From assembly GCA_035222895.1 (NCBI GenBank), contig JAVYIG010002740.1:124001-188000 (forward strand): a stretch of DNA of 64,000 nucleotides. The letters are read 5' to 3'. The stretch comes from Strongylocentrotus droebachiensis. Taxonomy: Eukaryota > Echinodermata > Echinoidea > Camarodonta > Strongylocentrotidae. Shown here piece after piece: positions 9,416-19,165 of the stretch (its first letter is position 1; the number at the start of each line of letters is the position of its first letter). Made by a program: the position numbers and the translations under genes. Below the pieces are notes generated by a model. The model was not told where the DNA came from and searched no databases. It saw nothing but the letters and a program-made list of their open reading frames with translations.

Positions 9416-11247
9416 CAGTATGCTGGAGACAATGTAGACCACAACATCCTTACCCTGGATGGTACCAATACATTTCATGGCATGGGGATGATTGCTGCCT
9501 TATAACCCCAGCCACCAAGACCAGAAGACCTACCCTCAGGGCGCAGGTCACTTCCAGCGATATCTCCACGGTGGGACAAATTCCTATCCATTACCACAAA
9601 GAAGATAGCCGCAGTACGACAACACTGCATACCAGAAGGTGGTCAACATGAAGCCAAAGGACCCAACTGCAGACCTTGATCTCCTGTGGAAGACATCCGT
9701 TATGTTCACCTCACCAAGACCGGCATGGTCTGGACTGATGCAGCTAGTGCATCATGGTGACCACCCTGGGAAATCATCGGTGATGTTTCTCCCAATGATC
9801 AACATGAATCCCAGGGATGTCACTTGCATCTATTCCACACTGAAGTTCGTGTGTGAGCATGCTCGTCGCCATGGTGTAACGCCCATCATCACCTTTGACC
9901 AACCACTATGGTGGAAAGCCCTCATGATCATCGAGACTGAGCCCACAGGAAGTGTTTTGAATGACATAAACTTGCGCCTGGGAGGCTTTCACACAGAAAT
10001 GAGTTTCTTGGGAAGTATCGGCCACCTCATGGCTGGATCAGGACTGCAGGAAGTCTTGGAGCTAATCTATGCAGACAACCCGATGGTATACACATGATGT
10101 CAGGCAAGGCTATTTCATGAGCAGTACGGGGACATCTACTTGTTGATGCAGCACTGAACGCCTTGATTTTGTCAGATGCACTTGGTGTGCCACTCCCTCA
10201 ACCATCTGCAGAGCCACATGAAGTGGAGGAGACAAATGAGGCAACAGTGTCACCAGATGATGAGCCTACGACAAACGGAACTGGAAACACTGATCTTGAT
10301 GAACTTGCTGCCATAATGGAAGGTTCTGTGTCTGCAGAGGAGTTCTGCCAAGCTGATGTGTAAACCAGAATCAAGGAGCTCCTCTGGGTCAAAACTGAAT
10401 CAATGAAGTCCTCTAGGACCACCACACTTTGGTTACAGTGCATGGAGATGCTACATCCTACGGAAGTTTATTAGAGCAGAGCGCATTGGCAACTGGGCGT
10501 TGCACCTTGAAGCTGTGTCAAAAATGTTGCCCTACCTGGCGAATGAGCAAGCTCAAGGATGAATATCCAGATGTGTACCAACGATTCAAAGAAGGGTTCC
10601 ATGTTGCAGGAAGAAGTGATCGCCTATGGGCTGTCCATAAATGCCACCATCGAACAGGTCCTAATGAGGAATATGAAGACCAGCGGTGGCCTGACGAGAG
10701 GGCAAGGCATGACAGAGCAACAGCCTCTCATATGGCTGCTCACCATGCCTGTCTGTCCTGAAGTCAACAATGCTATGCAACACAGGTGTCAATTATAACA
10801 CTGGTGAACAAAACAAGGATATGACAAATGCTAGACAAGCATGTGACATGAAAGACACACATGCAGTTATCAGCTGTCTGAAAGAGAAAACACCCTTCAG
10901 CTCAGATCTGAGCTTGCGCAGCATTTCGACAGGGGTACATGCAACCAGCAAAGTCAGTGTGGACTCAGCAAAAACTGTTGGAACAGCAATTCTGACCAAC
11001 ATGCATGAATGGACAAATTGCTGCTGACTACACATTCAAGAGGAAGGATCAGGCCATTACCTTGGCTTTGAAATCGGCAGTAAAGATTGATGGTGAGGCA
11101 GTACAAGTGGATCCCTACCTGCTTTTCCAGCGACTGACGATTGCTGCAAAAGCGCTACAGAGGCTCTAGAGTCTGTTCAAATATGAGCTGTGCAGTTACC
11201 TACCAGCTCTGTTTGATTACACACTGCTGCTCCGACAGCCAGAGTAG
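9416..11247 (+). pseudogene. Decayed transposon ORF, N-terminal two thirds (Academ-like candidate)
   Basis: Conceptual translation in switching frames recovers one long protein that I recall as a multi-copy, uncharacterised family in marine invertebrates. Blocks in order: QYAGDNVDHNILTLDG (9416 on), VTSSDISTVGQI (about 9550), an intact 152-codon stretch 9639-10097 with TPIITFDQPLWWKAL and LRLGGFHTEMSFLGSIGHLM, then VRGHLLVDAALNALILSDA (about 10120), an acidic linker (10200-10360), FIRAERIGNWALHLEAVSKM (about 10470), EYPDVYQRFKEGFHVAGRSD (10560), YNTGEQNKDM, and LFQRLTIAAKALQRL (11128). Lesions include frameshifts near 9500, 9640, 10097, 10460, 10630, 10790 and 11020, and stops at 10118-10120 (TGA, likely from CGA), 10361-10363 and 11167-11169. 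The copy is dead. An Academ-type DNA transposon is my best guess from the nuclease signature in the second part and the inverted repeats. Confidence 0.7.
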
Positions 11248-12085
11248 CAGCGCTCAAAATACACGGGGGCGATGGGCGATTCGCCCCCATGAGCTACACA
11301 ATCGCCTCCGTCAGAGTGCTCAAGGGGGCGATTGCAAATTTAAAAATCGCCCCCATGGAATTATAAAATAAAGATTATCTTTTCTGTTATAACTTTCACA
11401 CAATATTGAGTTTCAACTTTCAAACCTTAAACCAATGAAATGGAACTATGGAAGTTATATTTTAATGCTCAAATTTTTCGGTGTAGTAGAGGCTGCCATA
11501 TTGTAAAGAAATGAACACTTTTTCGCCGCAGGATTGTGCTATATCTCCCATGTCTATGGGTATTACGGATACAAACAATGGACGCTCGCAGTGCACTGCG
11601 GACAGCTGCGCTGGTAGTATACTGGTGTGCACGCTGCCGTCTCATATCTGCTGGAGCTAGAAGCGATCGCGCAAGGACCGAAGCGTGGAGAAAGTTTTCG
11701 TTGTGAAAATCGTGAATCCTCTGAAATTTGGTGATTCCAAAAGACCAGCAAATAATGAACCTCGACCAGTAAATCAACCGAAAGCTAAAATTAGTAAAAG
11801 GAAGCCTGTTGACAAGGAGGTGAATGTATACGGGCTTGGACCAGAAATTTCGTACAGAGGGAGGAGATCTGACCATTAGCTGCATGTTATAACTTGTAAA
11901 CTTGTAAGAGGGAAATAATGCCGGCTATTAATGATAATGATGAAATGGCAAATAATTTAGGAATTTCATGCGTACCACCAATTCAATGGAAATTTGTATT
12001 AAAAAAGAGCCCCCGTGAGCCTTCTCACGTAGGCTCTTTTTATTTTGAAAAAGCCCCCGTGGATAAAAAATTAATTTGAGCCCTG
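11248..12085. mobile_element. 838-bp hAT-like non-autonomous element inserted in the decayed ORF
   Basis: The ends are CAGCGCTCAAAAT (left) and, in reverse complement, CAGGGCTCAAATTAA (right), matching the CAGNG start typical of hAT ends. The flanking octamers CAGAGTAG (11240-11247) and CACAGAAG (12086-12093) agree at 6 of 8 positions, as an aged 8-bp target duplication would. Removing the element joins the reading frame ...LLLRQP to QKPVLSDAIW. The interior has several dyads: GGGGGCGA/TCGCCCCC near 11264-11289, again near 11323-11357, and an AGAGCC/GGCTCT hairpin at 12006-12037. It also holds a 64-codon ORF (11685-11879) of unknown origin. No transposase is visible. Confidence 0.72.
11685..11879 (+). 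CDS. Small ORF inside the hAT-like element, origin unknown
   Basis: A 64-codon frame starting MEKVFVVKIVNPLKFG, rich in Lys, Arg and Pro (KAKISKRKPVDKE), ending RGRRSDH. It could be a captured host fragment or the remnant of a transposase N-terminus. No motif is recognisable, and two minus-strand frames overlap it, so coding is doubtful. Confidence 0.2.
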   Translation: MEKVFVVKIVNPLKFGDSKRPANNEPRPVNQPKAKISKRKPVDKEVNVYGLGPEISYRGRRSDH

Positions 12086-13066
12086 CACAGAAGCCAGTGC
12101 TATCAGATGCTATCTGGACACTCCTGACAAAGGATGCACCAGGAATCACAGGCCAAGTCCACTACATGTTGGATGGTGGGGCACTAGTTCAGCGCATTCC
12201 ATGGGCAAGTGGCTCAACATACAAAGGTATCTGCACGCAATACACAGAGTATGTCACAAAGAAGTATGGACAGGCAACAGTCGTGTTTGATGGATATGAT
12301 GGTACATCAACAAAGGGCACAGCACACCAAAGACGTGCGAGAGGAAATGCTGGAGCAACAGTGACGTTTGATGAAAATATGCAGGCCATAATTAAGAAGG
12401 AACAATTCCTGGCAAACAAGACAAATAAGTAGCACTTAATCAACATGCTCAGCACCAAACTACGGGCAAAGAACTGCCAGACACATCATGCTGCAGGTGA
12501 TGCTGATCTCTTCATAGTGCAGAAGGCAGTGGAGTCTGCAGCCACCATTGACACTGTGCTGATCGGAGATGACACAGATCTACTCATCCTGCTCATCTAC
12601 CACACCAACCTCGAGTCATGTGACCTGTTCTTCCAACCCGAGCCAAAGAAGAATGTGAAGAAACCGCGTGTCAAAAAGAAGTTAGGCCCCGATGTATCAC
12701 AGCACATTTTCTTCATGCACGCTCTCCTGGGATGTGGTACTACTTCCCGCTTGTATGGCATTGGCAAGTGAGCTTCCCTTAACAAATTCAAAACCAGTGC
12801 GCACTTCCGTGAACAAGCAATTGTGTTTGACAGACCGACAGCGTTCACCGAGTATGTTGTGGAAGCAGGAGAGAAAGCCCTGGCATGCCTGTACAATGGG
12901 TAGCCTGCAGAGTCACTCAATGGTTGCGACATAAGCGGTAAGGCAGGTCCGGCAGTGGAAGGGCATTGCAGCTGATGAGCTACAACCAGATGACTGGGGT
13001 TGGCGGGAAAGCAGTGGAGGACTCATGCCTGTGCAGACAGACTTGCCACCAGCAATGTGTCATTGA
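12086..13066 (+). pseudogene. Decayed transposon ORF, C-terminal third with PIN/XPG-like nuclease signature
   Basis: Continues the same protein after the hAT-like insertion. In one frame from 12086 to beyond 12900 it reads QKPVLSDAIWTLLTKDAPG, then ATVVFDGYDGTSTKGTAHQRR, then AAGDADLFIVQKAVESA and DTVLIGDDTDLLILLIYH. The clustered acids (FDGYD, GDAD, GDDTDLL) resemble the metal-binding pattern of PIN/XPG/FEN nucleases. Three in-frame stops interrupt it: TAG 12430-12432 (likely from CAG), TGA 12769-12771 (GIGK then stop, likely from GGA) and TAG 12901-12903. Near 12930 LRHKR lies only a few bases and a frame change from VRQWKGIAADELQPDDWGW, which looks like an internal deletion. The frame ends LPPAMCH and TGA at 13064-13066. 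A Cys-rich tail that I recall in relatives is absent. Runs of open frame between stops suggest decay mainly by point mutation and small indels. Confidence 0.72.
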
Positions 13067-13077
13067 ATTCCTAGCCC

Positions 13078-13184
13078 CAGAAAATGTATGTTTTGCACTA
13101 AAATTCTAAGCTTTTAGAAGCAGAAATTATCAGGTTTATAGCAGCTATTTTGGAAAATGGCTGCCATTTTGGCTTTTTGGCTAG
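13078..13184 (+). repeat. Extra direct copy of the right inverted-repeat module
   Basis: A diverged copy of the next module in the same orientation. It shares AAATGTATGTTT, GCACTAAAAT or GCACTTAAAAT, TAGAAGCAG and GGCWGCCATTTT-type words. The right end of the unit therefore carries two tandem modules. I recognised only one on the left. Confidence 0.5.
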
Positions 13185-13320
13185 GTAAAGCTCATTAAAA
13201 TTTAATTAATTTGATTCCTTGTCCCTGGAAATGTATGTTTAGCACTTAAAATCAAAACTCTATGTTATAGAAGCAGGGATATGGGAAATATCAGATTTGT
13301 GGCAGCCATTTTGAAAAAAT
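13185..13320 (-). repeat. Right long inverted repeat of the transposon-like unit
   Basis: Pairs with 9141-9290 in reverse complement. The best-kept part is TGTTTAGCACTTAAAATCAA (13235-13254), with ATTCCTTGTCCCTGG before it and TATAGAAGCAGGGATAT after it. The exact outer tip is uncertain, but similarity fades just past AAAATGGCCGCC near 13327. Confidence 0.65.
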
Positions 13321-13327
13321 GGCCGCC

Positions 13328-13677
13328 TTGGCACTTTCCCCCACCAGTATTCCTTTAGACTTTTGATATGTTATAATGGACACCTCCAAGAGCACAAAAC
13401 AGTCGAGACATATTCTGTTGCAATTAGTGGGAGGTCATATCAAATTATGCCTGGACTAATAGTCAATATGATATTATACAACTCACTCCTAGATCCTAAT
13501 CAAATGATTGGTCACATGTGATTGATTTGCCGAGACTATCCCACGTCTAACATGTACTATCCAACAATTTTTAAACAATTTTTTAGTTGCACATAGAGAT
13601 CATATATATAGGATCTCATACGCAGGCTGTGTGCATTATCATTAATAATGGTCCGTTTAACTCAAACTTTTTCAGAT
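13328..13677. other. Spacer without recognisable features
   Basis: AT-rich sequence with no coding signal, no clear repeat and no splice-linked exon that I could find. Confidence 0.4.
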
Positions 13678-13679
13678 TA

Positions 13680-13867
13680 CATCCCTTACAAAAATGTACC
13701 ATGGTAACCATCAACCATGGTTATCATGGTACCAAAACAATGAAATACATTGTTTAATAACCCAATGTATTTCATTGTTTTGGTACCATGATAACCATGG
13801 TTACCATGGTGGATGGTAATTTGGACAAAAGTACCATGGTTACCATGGTACATTTTTGTAAGGGATG
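13680..13867. mobile_element. 188-bp palindromic MITE with TA target duplication (Tc1/mariner-type candidate)
   Basis: The outer ends CATCCCTTACAAAAATGTAC and its reverse complement are flanked by TA at 13678-13679 and 13868-13869. The inner arms (GGTTATCATGGTACC, AAAACAATGAAATACATTG) are also exact inverted matches around a short centre, TTTAATAACC. The right arm has an extra block of about 30 bp (GGATGGTAATTTGGACAAAA) absent from the left. ACCATGG is repeated many times. TA duplication is the hallmark of Tc1/mariner insertions. The assignment is by that criterion only. Confidence 0.8.
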
Positions 13868-13946
13868 TACCTTGAATTGTACATCTAGCATTGAAGTCAC
13901 TACCTTTGCACCATTTTCTCTCATCTGAACAATGTTACCAAGTCCC

Positions 13947-13952
13947 TTTATT
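13947..13952 (-). promoter_or_regulatory. Candidate polyadenylation signal of gene B
   Basis: AATAAA on the minus strand, about 215 bp after the gene B stop codon and about 80 bp before the palindromic MITE. The position is typical for a short 3' UTR. Confidence 0.5.
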
Positions 13953-14167
13953 AGAGTCCCATGGTCCTTTTTTTGTGAGATGGAAGAGGTATGTACATCA
14001 CAAATGTATCAAAAACTGACAAACTCGTTGATTGGTAAGTTGGTGTCCATAACAGAAACAGTAGGAAATAGTAACCGATAAGGTTTCAATATAACAAAGT
14101 TCAACAGCGCTGAGTAGTATTCTGATGCAGTACGAATGGCAAATTGTCCAATTGAATGAAGCCCGTT

Positions 14168-15739
14168 TCACACACAGATATTCTCCTCCATGATTGGCCA
14201 TACGACTTGCAGGATGAAATCTTTGGCAGTCTGACCTCTCTCAAGGTACTCGCGACCTTTCACCTCTAACCCTTGGAGATGGATATCCGATGTGATGGCA
14301 TAGTGGGGAGTAGACAGAGGGTAGCTTGAGGACCTGAATATGACAAAGGAAAGGTAATTCCTTGTTGAGAATATGCGTCTATTATACTGGAATTTAACAT
14401 TGTCTCGTCCTTTTCATAGTGTCACTGAGTAGCACTACTGCAAAAACAAAAAGTTTAGCAATAACTGAGGTTTGCAATAATATATTTACAAGGTCTTACT
14501 TCTTCATGTCATGCACTTTATCTACTGGGTAATGACAAGACAAACATTTTAGCATTTTCAAAATTTTAGGCAACACCAACTAATTATGTATAATTCATTA
14601 AAATGACTAATTTATTATATGTACAAGGATTATGTCGATGAAACTCTAAGATTTCATTTGCCATCTTACCTTGTTTCTTCTATACTGAGATGAAGACAGT
14701 AGCCTTTGTATTTGGTCCCAAATGACAATTTTGGTACTAAATTTGGACATGTCACAAATCCTCCTCCATGGACAGATGATAGTCTGACATTAACAAAGCA
14801 GTCTCCATCAGCAGAGCAGTCTACATACATGAACAAGATTAAAAGGTGCCAAGTTTAATACATTTGATATGGTTTTCCAGTTTGACAGATCATATTAATA
14901 TCATCCTGCTTGAAGCTTTCAAAATATGATCCCGACGGGTAGAGCAGTCTCTGCAGATGTACAGATAAGATTACAATGTGCAATCTTTTGAAGCGTTCCA
15001 TATTACACAGAATTTTAAAGACAGATCACAATAATACCAATCCATTCAAAGCTTTAGATGACTTGATTGTACATAGCGATCTATTGTACAAATTTGTGTT
15101 ACAGGGGCTCTGATTATGGCCACTTCTTCATTTAACAGCCTGTTATCCTGAATTATATTCATCCTATATTGTCACAAGAGACACATTGGAAAATAAGAAT
15201 GTGAACCTACTCAACTGGCTGTTTCTGTTCTGAACATGTTTCTTTATTTGATGATACCAGGAACACAACACACCCGATGGGTCAATATCTTCAGGGACAT
15301 CTTGAAGTTCCACTAGACCTGCGGGCAGGGAGAGGCAAAGAGAGACTTAAATGCAGGAAGAAGAGAGATTGGAATAACGGTTTTCTCCCTGATGATAGAT
15401 TACATGATAACAATTATTTTTAAATGGATTGAATGTTAAAATAAAGAATGTTTGACTTAGTTCCAGAGCTGATGTTAGGATTTTGGTTAGTGTTGGAAAT
15501 CGATCATGGAGAAATTATTGTCCTAGCATGTGCTATTCAATCGAAAACCATTCTTTGTCAACATATCTATGCATTAAGAATCCTGATTGAATAACTTTCA
15601 TGGAAGCTTGCCTTTGAGTAAGTCGCTGCAAGCCTTTTCTTCACACAGACCCTTGGCTAAAATCAGCTGTTCCTGAAGTTCAACAATCAGAAGCTGCAGA
15701 TGATAGCAGCTGTCAACAAGTCCAAAGACTTCATCAAAC
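14168..15739 (-). CDS. Gene B: four 3'-terminal exons of an unrecognised protein (5' part missing)
   Basis: Minus-strand exons in order: 15739-15612, 15318-15211, 14820-14670 and 14333-14168, ending in TGA at 14170-14168. Every junction phase closes: G+GT makes Gly, A+AC makes Asn and AG+G makes Arg. The acceptors are TTCAG, CGCAG, TGTAG and TTCAG. The donors are GCAAGC (non-canonical GC), GTAGGT and GTAAGA. The product tail is 183 residues. Exon 1 is a leucine-rich helix (YHLQLLIVELQEQLILAKG). Exon 2 contains DVPEDIDPSGVLCSWYHQIK. Exon 3 is Cys/Gly-rich (CSADGDCFVNVRL, HGGGFVTCPN, KYKGYCLHLSIEE). Exon 4 reads HYAITSDIHLQGLEVKGREY, then AKDFILQVVWPIMEENICV. I do not recognise the family. Exon 1 starts with the last base of a codon, so at least one more 5' exon is needed, and none is visible before satellite 2. 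The agreement of phases over four exons makes this a real gene or a recent fragment of one. Confidence 0.75.
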
Positions 15740-16026
15740 CTGAAAAGAAATGGGTTGTACAATACATGCAAATTATCTTCTTTGAAAATACAGCATAACT
15801 CCCTTCACCCCCCCCCCCATGTTCGTACAAGATTTTTGCAGAAGTAAATTTACGAAGACATATACATGTGTGCGCTCTTGCATATCAATCGATTAGAAAT
15901 AGTCTTTCTGTTCATCATGGGGAATAGCAACAGCTGCAGCACCAGACATTTTGGGGCTTTTTTTTTAATTGTTAATTTGGTCTGAATAAACTTTCCTGCA
16001 CATCATTAAGTGGATCAAATCTAGAG
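15740..16026. other. Junction between gene B and satellite 2
   Basis: Non-repetitive except for a C-run (15809-15818) and a T-run (15958-15966). I found no exon that would extend gene B. The boundary with satellite 2 is gradual: the first partial monomer (about 16027-16130) is clearly more diverged than those that follow. Confidence 0.5.
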
Positions 16027-16139
16027 GGGAACTTTCAAAATTTCAATTTTGTTTTCCCCCTCCAAAATGCTGAACCACTCCAGCCCTTGCCATTTAGGCC
16101 CAAAAGTTGTGATAATTCAAATGTTTACAATATTTGCCC

Positions 16140-19100
16140 CTACACCCCTTTTAAAAGGATATGGGGGTCAGGTTCCATCTAATGGCATGTAAGTACATTC
16201 ATTGTGGGAAAACTGCCCTGTTCTAAAATTTAATTTTTTCCTTCAAAATACTGAACCACTCCGGCCCTTTCCATTTCGGCCTGAAATTGGGGTTTATTCT
16301 ATTTTTTTACAATATCTGCCCCTACACCCCTTTCAAAAGGATATGGGGGTCAGGATCCATCTAATGGCATGTAAGTACATTCATTGTGGGAAAACTGCCC
16401 TGTTCTAAAATTTTTATTTTTTCCTCAAAAATGCTGAACCACCCTGGCCCTTACTATTTTGGCCCAAAAGTTGTGATAATTCAAATGTTTACAATATTAG
16501 CCCCTACACCCCTTTCAACAGGATATGGGGGTCAGGATCCATCTAATGGCACGCAAGTACATTCATTGTGGGGTAACTAGCCTATATTAAAATTTTAATT
16601 TTTTCCTTCAAAATGCTGAACCACTCCGGCCCTTGCCATTTCGGCCCAAAAGTTGTGATAATTCAATTTTTTACAATATTTGCCCCTACACCCCTTTCAA
16701 AAGGATATGGGGGTCAGGATCCATCTAATGACATGTAAGTACATTCATTGTGGGAAAACTGGCCTGTTCTAAAATTTTAATTTTTTCCTTGAAAATGCCG
16801 AACCACTCCGGCCCTTACTATTTCGGCCCAAAAGTTGTGATAATTCAAATGTTTACAATATTTCCCCCTACACCCCTTTCTAAAGGATATAGGGGTCTGG
16901 ATCCATCTAATGGCATGTAAGTACATTCATTGTGGGGAAACTAGCCTATATTAAAATTTTAATTTTTTCCTTCAAAATGCTGAACCACTCCGTCCCTTAC
17001 TATTTCGGCCCAAAAGTGGTGATAATTCAAATGTTTACAATATTTGCCCCTACACCCCTTTCAAAAGGATATGGGGTCAGGATCCATCTAATGGCATGTA
17101 AGTACATTCATTGTGGGGAAACTAGCCTATATTAACATTTTAATTTTTTCATTCAAAATGCTGAACCAATCCGGCCCTTAACACTTCGCCCTGAAAATGG
17201 TGTTTATTCTATTTTTTACAATATTTGCCCCTACACCCCTTTCAAAAGGATATGGGGGTCAGGATCCATCTAATGGCATGTAAGTACATTCATTGTGGGG
17301 AAACTAGCCTATATTAAAATTTTAATTTTTTCCTTCAAAATGCTGAACCACTCCGGCCCTTGCCATTTCGGCCCAAAACTTGTGATAATTCAAATGTTTA
17401 CAATATTTGCCCCTACACCCTTTCAAAAGGATATGGGGGTCAGGATCCATCTAATGGCATGTAAAGTACATTCATTGTGGGGAAACTAGCCTATATTAAA
17501 ATTTTAATTTTTTCCTTCAAAATGCTGAACCACTCCGGCCCTTTCCATTTCGGCCTGAAATTGGGGTTTATTCAATTTTTTACAATATTTGCCCCTACAC
17601 CCCTTTCAAAAGGATATGGGGGTCAGGATCCATCTAATGACATGTAAGTACATTCATTGTGAGAAAACTGGCCTGTTCTAAAATTTTAATTTTTTCCTTG
17701 AAAATGCCGAACCACTCCGGCCCTTACTATTTCGGCCCAAAAGTTGTGATAATTCAAATGTTTACAATATTTCCCCCTACACCCCTTTCTAAAGGATATA
17801 GGGGTCTGGATCCATCTAATGGCATGTAAGTACATTCATTGTGGGGAAACTAGCCTATATTAAAATTTTAATTTTTTCCTTCAAAATGCTGAACCACTCC
17901 GTCCCTTACTATTTCGGCCCAAAAGTGGTGATAATTCAAATGTTTACAATATTTGCCCCTACACCCCTTTCAAAAGGATATGGGGTCAGGATCCATCTAA
18001 TGGCATGTAAGAACATTCATTGTGGGGAAACTAGCCTATATTAACATTTTAATTTTTTCATTCAAAATGCTGAACCACTCCGGCCCTTAACACTTCGGCC
18101 TGAAATGGTGTTTATTCTATTTTTTACAATATTTCCCCCTACACCCCTTTCAAAAGGATATGGGGGTCAGGATCCATCTAATGGCATGTAAGTACATTCA
18201 TTGTGGGGAAACTAGCCTATATTAAAATTTTAATTTTTTCCTTCAAAATGCTGAACCACTCCGGCCCTTTCCATTTCGGCCTGAAATTGGGGTTTATTAA
18301 TTTTTTTACAATATTTGCCCCGACACCCCTTTCAAAAGGATATGGGGGTCAGGATCCATCTAATGGCATGTAAGTACATTCATTGTGGGGAAACTGGCCT
18401 GTTCTAAAATTTTAGTTTTTTCCTTCAAAATGCTGAACCACTCCGGCCCTTACTATTTCGGCCCAAAAGTTGTGATAATTCAAATGTTTACAATATTTCC
18501 CCCTACACCCCTTTCTAAAGGATATGGGGGTCAGGATCCATCTAATGGCATGTAAGTACATTCATTGTGGGGAAACTGGCCTGTTCTAAAATTTTAATTT
18601 TTTCCTTCAAAATGCTGAACCACTCCGGCCCTTACTATTTCGGCCCAAAAGTTGTGATAATTCAAATGTTTACAATATTTGCCCCTACACCCCTTTCAAA
18701 AGGATATGGGGGTCAGGATCCATCTAATGGCATGTAAGTACATTCATTGTGGGGAAACTAGCCTATATTCAAATTTTAATTTTTTCCTTCAAAATGCTGA
18801 ACCACTCCGGCCCTTTCCATTTCGGCCTGAAATTGGGGTTTATTAAATTTTTTACAATATTTGCCCCGACACCCCTTTCAAAAGGATATGGGGGTCAGGA
18901 TCCATCTAATGGCATGTAAGTACATTCATTGTGGGGAAACTGGCCTGTTCTAAAATTTTAGTTTTTTCCTTCAAAATGCTGAACCACTCCGGCCCTTACT
19001 ATTTCGGCCCAAAAGTTGTGATAATTCAAATGTTTACAATATTTCCCCCTACACCCCTTTCTAAAGGATATAGGGGTCTGGATCCATCTAATGGCATGTA

Positions 19101-19165
19101 AGTACATTCATTGTGGGAAAACTGGCCTGTTCTAAAATTTTATTTTTTTCCTCCAAAATGCTGAA
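16140..19165. repeat. Satellite 2 segment recurring at about 26313-29340
   Basis: Offset of about 10,173 bp (56 monomers). Variant markers agree: the GGTTCC monomer, the TTTCAACAGGATATG monomer, GGCACGCAAGTACATTC (near 16547 and 26721), GTAAAGTACATT (17462 and 27636) and GTGAGAAAACTGG (17659 and 27833). This segment is the left edge of the array. Confidence 0.8.

Noticed and set aside
12005..12038. Hairpin followed by T-run resembling a bacterial terminator
   Set aside because: The context is eukaryotic and it lies inside the hAT-like element, where several similar subterminal hairpins occur.
9394..12934. Separate small genes in the 9.4-12.9 kb interval
   Set aside because: The short ORFs are consecutive pieces of one frameshifted transposon protein, or shadows on the other strand.
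13998..14201. 67-codon minus-strand ORF at the gene B 3' end
   Set aside because: It is another frame of the last gene B exon and its 3' UTR.
15893..15949. Short minus-strand ORF MSGAAAVAIPHDEQKDYF considered as a first exon of gene B
   Set aside because: It ends at a stop with no usable GT donor leaving the phase that exon 15739-15612 requires.
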